From contig UQDF01000047.1 in assembly GCA_900539765.1 (NCBI GenBank), positions 1-17,457 on the forward strand: a stretch of 17,457 nucleotides of DNA, written 5' to 3'. Both the position numbers and the translations under genes were made by a program. The notes under the pieces are model-generated. The model did no database searches. It saw only the letters and a program-made list of their open reading frames with translations, and was not told the DNA's origin. How positions within the stretch are numbered: position 1 is the first letter of the stretch; each line of letters begins with the position of its first letter. The stretch comes from an uncultured Porphyromonas sp. (GTDB lineage Bacteria; Bacteroidota; Bacteroidia; Bacteroidales; Porphyromonadaceae). Of the stretch, positions 12,604-17,457 are shown piece after piece.

Positions 12604-15003
12604 ATGACAACAACTATCAAGCAAATCATCAAGCGGGATGGGCTGCAAGAGCCATTTACCCCGTCGAAGATTGAGAACGCCGTTCTCAAAGCCTACATCG
12701 CCACAGGTCAGACGGAGTGTCTCCAGGAGGCGAAAGTCGTTACTATGGGCGTCCTAGCGCGCATCGAGCAGGAGGTCATCTCTGTCGAGGAGGTGCAGGA
12801 TCTCGTCGAGAGCGAGCTCATGAAGGTGCAGCCGGAGGTGGCTAAGCGCTACATACTCTATCGCGAGTGGCGCAATACGGAGCGCCAGAAGAAGAGCGAG
12901 CTCAAGCGCAATCTCGATGGCATCGTCACCATCGATAGTAACGATGTCAACCTGAGCAACGCTAATATGAGTAGTCACACGCCCGCTGGGCAGATGATGA
13001 CCTTCGCCTCTGAGGTCTCTAAGGACTACACCTACCGCTACCTGCTCCCCACGCAGTACGCTGAGGCGCATCGTCGTGGGGATATACATATCCACGACCT
13101 CGACTACTACCCCACGAAGACGACTACCTGCATCCAGTACGACCTGGCGGATCTGTACGAGCGAGGCTTCCACACAAAGAATGGTAGCATACGCACGCCT
13201 CAGAGCATACAGAGCTATGCGACACTGGCGACGATCGTCTTCCAGACGAATCAGAATGAGCAGCATGGTGGGCAGGCGATACCAGCTTTTGACTTCTTTA
13301 TGGCGCCTGGCGTCTACAAGACTTTTCTCAAGCATGTGGCCGACACGACACGCTTATTCCTCCACTGTCAGGGTGCTACAGACCTACCCTCAGTACAAGA
13401 GATACGAGAGCTGGCGGGGCAGCATCTGGACTGCATCGTCCCGACATCGACAGCGGTGACGAATCTGTGCCAAGCTCTGAGCCAGCGGGTCAATAAGGAG
13501 GTGCCTCGCAAGGAGGTGGTCTATCTGATCAATCAAGCGATAGAGCGCACTCGTCGTGATACGCATCAAGCGATGGAGGGCTTCATACACAACCTCAACA
13601 CGATGCACTCGCGAGGTGGTAATCAGGTGGTCTTTAGCTCGATCAACTATGGTACGGACACCTCGGCCGAGGGGCGTATGGTGATCGAGGAGCTGATGAA
13701 AGCGACGACCGAGGGGCTAGGTGTAGGTGGCGAGGTACCGGTCTTCCCGATACAGATCTTTAAGGTCAAGGAGGGGGTCAACTACTCCGAGGCGGACTTC
13801 GCTCGTGCGATGAAGGACTTCGACCGTGCGATGACTGGGGAGATAGAGTTTGAGACACCAAACTTTGACCTCTTCTTGAAGGCTTGCGAGACGACGGCGA
13901 AGGCGCTTTTCCCCAACTTTGTCTTCCTCGACACCCCCTTCAACCATAGTGATGAGTGGGATGTGGAGGATCCGCTGCGCTATCGTCATGAGCTAGCGAC
14001 GATGGGGTGCCGTACGCGTGTCTTCGAGAATATCAATGGCCCTCGCACCTCGATAGGGCGTGGCAATCTATCCTTTACGACGATCAATCTGCCGCGCCTG
14101 GCGATCGAGGCGATGCGCTATGCTAAGGAGCAGATGGGGACCAAGGAGGATCTGGGCAAGATGCGCAGTATAGCGATCAATAAGCTCTACACTTCGATAC
14201 GTGAGATGGCTCGCCTCGTGGGCGAACAGCTACACACGCGCTACGAATTTCAGGCGACGGCCTTGGCACGTCAGTTCCCCTTTATGATGGGCAATGATGT
14301 CTGGAAGGGTGGGGGAGCGCTGCGGCCCAACGACCCCGTCGGCCACGTGATAGACAGCGGTACGCTCGGAATCGGCTTCATAGGGGGACACAACGCTATG
14401 TGTGCGATCTATGGCGAGGGACACGGCACCAACCAGGATGCTTGGCATACGCTCTACCACTGTATCGAGATCATAGGCGAGGTGGCACAGGAGTTTAAGG
14501 AGCGCTATCACCTCAACTACTCGGTACTAGCCACGCCTGCTGAGGGGCTCTCGGGACGCTTCACACGTCTCGACCGTAAGCGCTACGGGATCATCGAGGG
14601 GGTCAACGATAGAGCGTACTATGTCAACTCTTTTCACATTGATGTCAAGGAGGAGATCCACATTGCGGACAAGATACGTCTGGAGGCTCCCTTCCATGCG
14701 CTGACGCTAGGAGGTCACATCACCTATATAGAGCTGGATGGCGAAGCGAAGAAGAATGTCAAGGCGATTGCTAAGATTGTCAAGCTGATGCAGGACAACC
14801 ACATTGGCTACGGATCGATCAATCACCCGATAGATACTTGTCGCGAGTGTCACTACAAGGGGGTCATCTATGCTAAGTGCCCGATATGTGGTGGCGAGGA
14901 CATACTACGTATGCGTCGTATCACGGGCTACCTGACGGGCGACCTCGCCTCGTGGAACTCCGCCAAGCGTGCCGAGGAGGCGGATCGTGTCAAGCATCAC
15001 TAG
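12604..15003 (+). CDS. nrdD: Anaerobic (class III) ribonucleoside-triphosphate reductase
   Basis: Glycyl-radical enzyme that reduces NTPs to dNTPs without oxygen. The 799 residues start with an ATP-cone (about 1-90, IKRDGLQEPFTPSKIENAVLKAY) that senses ATP/dATP. The catalytic half has Cys176 in TTCIQYDL and Cys469 in MGCRTRVFENINGPRTS, at the places of the two active-site cysteines of T4 NrdD. Four zinc cysteines (746, 749 in CREC and 759, 762 in CPIC) precede RRITGYLTGD, in which Gly775 is the radical-bearing glycine, 25 residues from the end. The layout matches formate-using NrdD of other Bacteroidales. nrdG follows 20 bp later. A B12 riboswitch covers the leader, so this B12-independent enzyme is likely switched down when a B12-dependent class II reductase can work. 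Confidence 0.97.
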   Translation: MTTTIKQIIKRDGLQEPFTPSKIENAVLKAYIATGQTECLQEAKVVTMGVLARIEQEVISVEEVQDLVESELMKVQPEVAKRYILYREWRNTERQKKSELKRNLDGIVTIDSNDVNLSNANMSSHTPAGQMMTFASEVSKDYTYRYLLPTQYAEAHRRGDIHIHDLDYYPTKTTTCIQYDLADLYERGFHTKNGSIRTPQSIQSYATLATIVFQTNQNEQHGGQAIPAFDFFMAPGVYKTFLKHVADTTRLFLHCQGATDLPSVQEIRELAGQHLDCIVPTSTAVTNLCQALSQRVNKEVPRKEVVYLINQAIERTRRDTHQAMEGFIHNLNTMHSRGGNQVVFSSINYGTDTSAEGRMVIEELMKATTEGLGVGGEVPVFPIQIFKVKEGVNYSEADFARAMKDFDRAMTGEIEFETPNFDLFLKACETTAKALFPNFVFLDTPFNHSDEWDVEDPLRYRHELATMGCRTRVFENINGPRTSIGRGNLSFTTINLPRLAIEAMRYAKEQMGTKEDLGKMRSIAINKLYTSIREMARLVGEQLHTRYEFQATALARQFPFMMGNDVWKGGGALRPNDPVGHVIDSGTLGIGFIGGHNAMCAIYGEGHGTNQDAWHTLYHCIEIIGEVAQEFKERYHLNYSVLATPAEGLSGRFTRLDRKRYGIIEGVNDRAYYVNSFHIDVKEEIHIADKIRLEAPFHALTLGGHITYIELDGEAKKNVKAIAKIVKLMQDNHIGYGSINHPIDTCRECHYKGVIYAKCPICGGEDILRMRRITGYLTGDLASWNSAKRAEEADRVKHH

Positions 15004-15023
15004 CCAGCTCGCCCCCCCCTCGG

Positions 15024-15497
15024 ATGAACGTACTCAAGGTCATACCCGAGACTATCCTCGATGGTGATGGGATACGCTGCTCGATCTACTTAGCGGGCTG
15101 CTCCCATCACTGCCCAGGGTGTCACAACCCTGAGAGTCACAATCCGCTCGTAGGGACGCCCCTGACGGAGGATTACCTACAGCAGATCATCGACGAGATA
15201 AACAACAATCCCCTCCTCGACGGCATCACGCTGAGTGGAGGGGATCCGATGTTCTGTCCTGAGGAGTTGCTCACGCTCCTCAAGCGTCTCAAGAGCGACA
15301 CGGGGCAAGAGGTCTGGTGCTACACGGGCTACACGCTCGAGCAGATAGAGCAAGACCCCACACGCACTCCACTACTAGACTATATAGATGTGCTGGTCGA
15401 CGGACGCTTCGTGCAGAGCCTGTACGACCCACAGCTCCCCTTCAGAGGTAGCTCCAATCAGCGCATCATAGCCCTGCACGAAGGGTCAGCTCGATAG
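15024..15497 (+). CDS. nrdG: Anaerobic ribonucleotide reductase activase (radical SAM)
   Basis: Radical-SAM activase that generates the glycyl radical on NrdD. The 157-residue product has the iron-sulfur motif CSHHCPGC (CxxxCxxC) near residue 25, the SAM-binding GITLSGGDPMF motif and the EVWCYTGYT segment typical of NrdG. The ATG at 15024 is chosen because MNVLKVIPETILDGDGIRCSIYLAGC matches family N-termini. The frame is open upstream to 14877, but that adds 49 residues without resemblance and lies within nrdD. It is 20 bp downstream of nrdD, after a run of eight Cs (15012-15019), and shares the riboswitch control. Its last 32 bases overlap the 3' end of the convergent S41 peptidase gene; no terminator is visible. 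Confidence 0.95.
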   Translation: MNVLKVIPETILDGDGIRCSIYLAGCSHHCPGCHNPESHNPLVGTPLTEDYLQQIIDEINNNPLLDGITLSGGDPMFCPEELLTLLKRLKSDTGQEVWCYTGYTLEQIEQDPTRTPLLDYIDVLVDGRFVQSLYDPQLPFRGSSNQRIIALHEGSAR

Positions 15498-17220
15498 CTT
15501 TTGATAGATATGGGTCTACATTGGCTGGAGTAGTATTTGCATCGGGAAGAACTGGGACGTCGATCTTGACACCTCTCCCATTCATTGGGGAGTAGTTTGA
15601 GTCCAAGACCCCTAAGCCTGTCAAGAAAGTCATGACTCCTCCTGGGAATTCGTATAAATGTACGTTCCCATTCGCTCCAGATGAAGAAGTTCCTACAGTG
15701 ATGGCTTTGGGGTTCTTTTGTAGCATCATGCAGAGATACTCTGAGAAGCTTTCGGTCTGATTATCTACGATTAGTATAACATTACCCTTGTAATAGAGTT
15801 CACTGCCTAGATGCTGAGGCCCGGGCACATACTTAAACTCTCCTGGCCGCTGACTGTCAGGGTAGACTATGTATGAGAAGTTTTCAGTTTTGGGGATAAA
15901 GCACTTAGATAGTTCCCTAAAGGACGATGGATATGGATAGCATCTTAGGTCAAGGATAATGTACTGGGCATTGCAAACTTGACGATAAAAGCTCTCCACA
16001 TTGTCTTGCTTTGCTGATGCCAAGTGCCAGTAAGCAACGGAATCATTAAGCCACTGAGGCTTCATTTTACCCTCTTCCTCTAGCTTCAGAGAGTTGAAGT
16101 AATCCATATGTTCGCTTCTCTCCTTAACTTCTAAGGTGTCCTTGTTCCGTCGGATCTTCAGAACGAAGCTCTCTTTAGGAGTTGACAAAATTGCATTATT
16201 GAGAAACTTATCTCGAGTTGAAGCATTGCTCGCAGAGACAAAAAGAGCAAGACTATCACTTAGGTGTTTTATGGGGATGGAGTTTACCGATAGGACTTCA
16301 TCCCCTTTTTTTACATTGGTGGGATAGTTGGCTGATCTCTTACTGTACACAAACCATCTCCCCGATAGAGATCTCATCCTAAACCCAGCCCTGCGCTCTC
16401 CGAATAGAAGCGTATCCATGGCTGTCGAGTGAGACGCATGAGAGTCATTCAGTCTTGCTGTGATATAGCGGATTGCCTTGTGGTAATCAACTTCGTTCTC
16501 AACGTGCAAAAACATTGGGATAGCCTGTTGCAAGGACAAGTCCCAAGGCTGCTCGAACAACTGCCTGTTTGGATAGAAGTAATAGACAAAGGAGTAGAAA
16601 TCAAAGAGCCCGATAAGGCGATTAAGTGGATTGCGCCAATCAAGATCTCGATAAGAGTCTCTCCTCCTTATGAGTCCATCAGGTTTGTTGTCAGTGGCAA
16701 AGCTCGCACTAGTCTTATCTATCTGAGTGTAAGCGTGAGCGAGCCGACCGAGGAGCATCTTGCTTTCTTGAGTCAGGTCAGAAGACTTTTGTACCCACAC
16801 CTCTTCGTATGTAGTAAGAAGACTGTCTCTCCTTGTCTTGGCTCCTATGCGTGCTAGCTCTCTCTGTAATGCTTTCTGGAGCTTGTCATTAAAACTCTTG
16901 ATAGAGACAGGTTCCTCAACCACCTCCTGCAATAGGGGATAGAGCAGTTCACAAGCATATTGCTCTTTGTAGTATGTCGACTTGTACTCAATCAAGCCAT
17001 ATACCTTTGCTATGTAAAACAGCTCTCTATCTCTCTCAGACACCGTGCTATCTGGTAAACAAACAAGATGATCCGTCAGCTTATAGTATGGATCTGAAGG
17101 GGAAATACTTGCCTCAAAAGAGTCCTCAAGAAGTCGGGCATAACGAACGATCCCATATCCTAAAAGGATGAGAACAACGAAGACAGGAACCAACCAGAAT
17201 AGATACTTCAGTCTCTTCAC
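15466..17220 (-). CDS. Membrane-anchored S41-family peptidase
   Basis: A predicted serine peptidase of the C-terminal-processing/tricorn-core type. From a GTG start at 17220 the 584-residue product begins MKRLKYLFWLVPVFVVLILLGY, a classic signal anchor. An ATG at 17331 would add 37 cysteine-rich residues (ICCGTEDCALC) and lies upstream of the predicted transcription start, so I prefer GTG. After a helical N-terminal region comes LNDSHASHS with the likely catalytic His261, an atypical PDZ-like part (VKKGDEVLSVNSIPIKHL), YIILDLRCYP, and GNVILIVDNQTESFSEYL with likely nucleophile Ser491 and Glu494, then TVGTSSSGANG and a C-terminal segment ending in PYLSKAIELTLRAGL. Numbers are for the GTG start (add 37 for the ATG form). 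The peptidase domain would be in the periplasm. Substrate unknown; it stands alone on the minus strand and converges on nrdG. Confidence 0.85.
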   Translation of the reverse strand: MKRLKYLFWLVPVFVVLILLGYGIVRYARLLEDSFEASISPSDPYYKLTDHLVCLPDSTVSERDRELFYIAKVYGLIEYKSTYYKEQYACELLYPLLQEVVEEPVSIKSFNDKLQKALQRELARIGAKTRRDSLLTTYEEVWVQKSSDLTQESKMLLGRLAHAYTQIDKTSASFATDNKPDGLIRRRDSYRDLDWRNPLNRLIGLFDFYSFVYYFYPNRQLFEQPWDLSLQQAIPMFLHVENEVDYHKAIRYITARLNDSHASHSTAMDTLLFGERRAGFRMRSLSGRWFVYSKRSANYPTNVKKGDEVLSVNSIPIKHLSDSLALFVSASNASTRDKFLNNAILSTPKESFVLKIRRNKDTLEVKERSEHMDYFNSLKLEEEGKMKPQWLNDSVAYWHLASAKQDNVESFYRQVCNAQYIILDLRCYPYPSSFRELSKCFIPKTENFSYIVYPDSQRPGEFKYVPGPQHLGSELYYKGNVILIVDNQTESFSEYLCMMLQKNPKAITVGTSSSGANGNVHLYEFPGGVMTFLTGLGVLDSNYSPMNGRGVKIDVPVLPDANTTPANVDPYLSKAIELTLRAGL

Positions 17221-17293
17221 GGGTAAAATAGTAAGAAGATTATACGGAGCGAATGCGTGTGATAAGCACAATGCGCAGTCCTCTGTTCCGCAG

Positions 17294-17301
17294 CAAATGT
17301 A
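17294..17301 (-). promoter_or_regulatory. Promoter -7 box for the S41 peptidase gene
   Basis: On the minus strand TACATTTG matches TAnnTTTG exactly. Transcription from it would begin near 17287, downstream of the ATG at 17331 and 67 bases before the GTG at 17220, which supports the GTG start. A -33 element is not clear. A run of eight Gs lies just upstream at 17341-17348. Confidence 0.5.
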
Positions 17302-17404
17302 CTTGTTTTTAAGGGAATATACGTCACTCACCTCGAGGAAGGGGGGGGAGGAAGCTACGGGTGGCGAAGGGGTGGTGAAGGTCCGTGTCTAAGGTGTGTC
17401 GAAG

Positions 17405-17457
17405 GGCTAATTCCTATTTTGAGGTGCTGGGGGAGAAGCCACCCATAAAAAACTAAC
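17405..17457. repeat. Dispersed 52-bp repeat, copy B (cut by window end)
   Basis: Matches 9602-9653 over its whole visible length, with GGCTAATTCCTATTTTGAGG, GTGCTGGG, GAGAAGCC, CCCA and CTAAC shared and a few substitutions between them. It lies upstream of the S41 peptidase gene and may continue past the window edge. Confidence 0.65.

Noticed and set aside
12754..13335. 193-codon minus-strand frame inside nrdD
   Set aside because: Shadow of the nrdD coding sequence: low-complexity, rich in Leu, Arg, Val and Asp, with no family resemblance.
14877..15023. 49-residue extension of NrdG into nrdD
   Set aside because: It is out-of-frame nrdD sequence with no resemblance to NrdG; the ATG at 15024 gives the family N-terminus.

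Overview
The window looks like chromosome from an anaerobic Bacteroidales bacterium, most likely a Porphyromonas of the P. asaccharolytica / P. uenonis type. The indications are Bacteroidetes-type promoter boxes (TAnnTTTG, sometimes with an upstream TTTG), start codons without Shine-Dalgarno sequences, a TonB-dependent receptor with a carboxypeptidase-like N-terminal domain, lipoproteins with a Bacteroidetes-style lipobox, class III ribonucleotide reductase, formate-tetrahydrofolate ligase, and roughly even base composition. The genus is inferred; no rRNA or marker set is present. Nothing looks like a phage, an insertion sequence with a transposase, a CRISPR array or a defence island.

Layout. 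(1) 134-3373, minus strand: a probable operon of a membrane-anchored protein of unknown function, a DUF3822-like protein, rsmD (16S rRNA methyltransferase) and a tRNA-dihydrouridine synthase. (2) 3706-4605, plus strand: a lipoprotein with one Big2 Ig-like domain and an Asp/His-rich loop, ended by a perfect 21-bp terminator hairpin. (3) 4810-8756, minus strand: a TonB-dependent outer-membrane receptor followed 20 bp later by a large lipoprotein that seems to contain three diverged copies of one unit, probably a receptor/surface-lipoprotein uptake pair. (4) 9268-9465, minus strand: rpsU (bS21) with its own promoter, leader hairpin and strong terminator. (5) 9871-11541, minus strand: fhs, with tRNA-Thr(CGT) and a textbook promoter just upstream. 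(6) 11797-12067: a compact block of nested inverted repeats without genes. (7) 12339-15497, plus strand: an adenosylcobalamin riboswitch followed by nrdD and nrdG. (8) 15466-17220, minus strand: a membrane-anchored S41-family peptidase whose 3' end overlaps nrdG.

How the genes connect. nrdDG makes deoxyribonucleotides without oxygen and without B12. A B12 riboswitch in front of it suggests that class III reductase is turned down when B12 is available, which predicts a B12-dependent class II reductase (nrdJ) elsewhere in the genome. fhs feeds one-carbon units from formate into folate, and formate is also the electron donor for many class III reductases, so the two neighbours may share a metabolite (inference). 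rsmD, the Dus enzyme, rpsU and tRNA-Thr are translation genes.

The least explained material is non-coding: at least three families of short dispersed repeats, most of them able to form hairpins, occupy the gaps at 1-140, 8968-9066, 9602-9848, 11797-12067 and 17405-17457. No gene set here clearly forms a new system. The best candidates for new biology are the triplicated lipoprotein/receptor pair, the repeat families, and the two-protein unknown module in front of rsmD.
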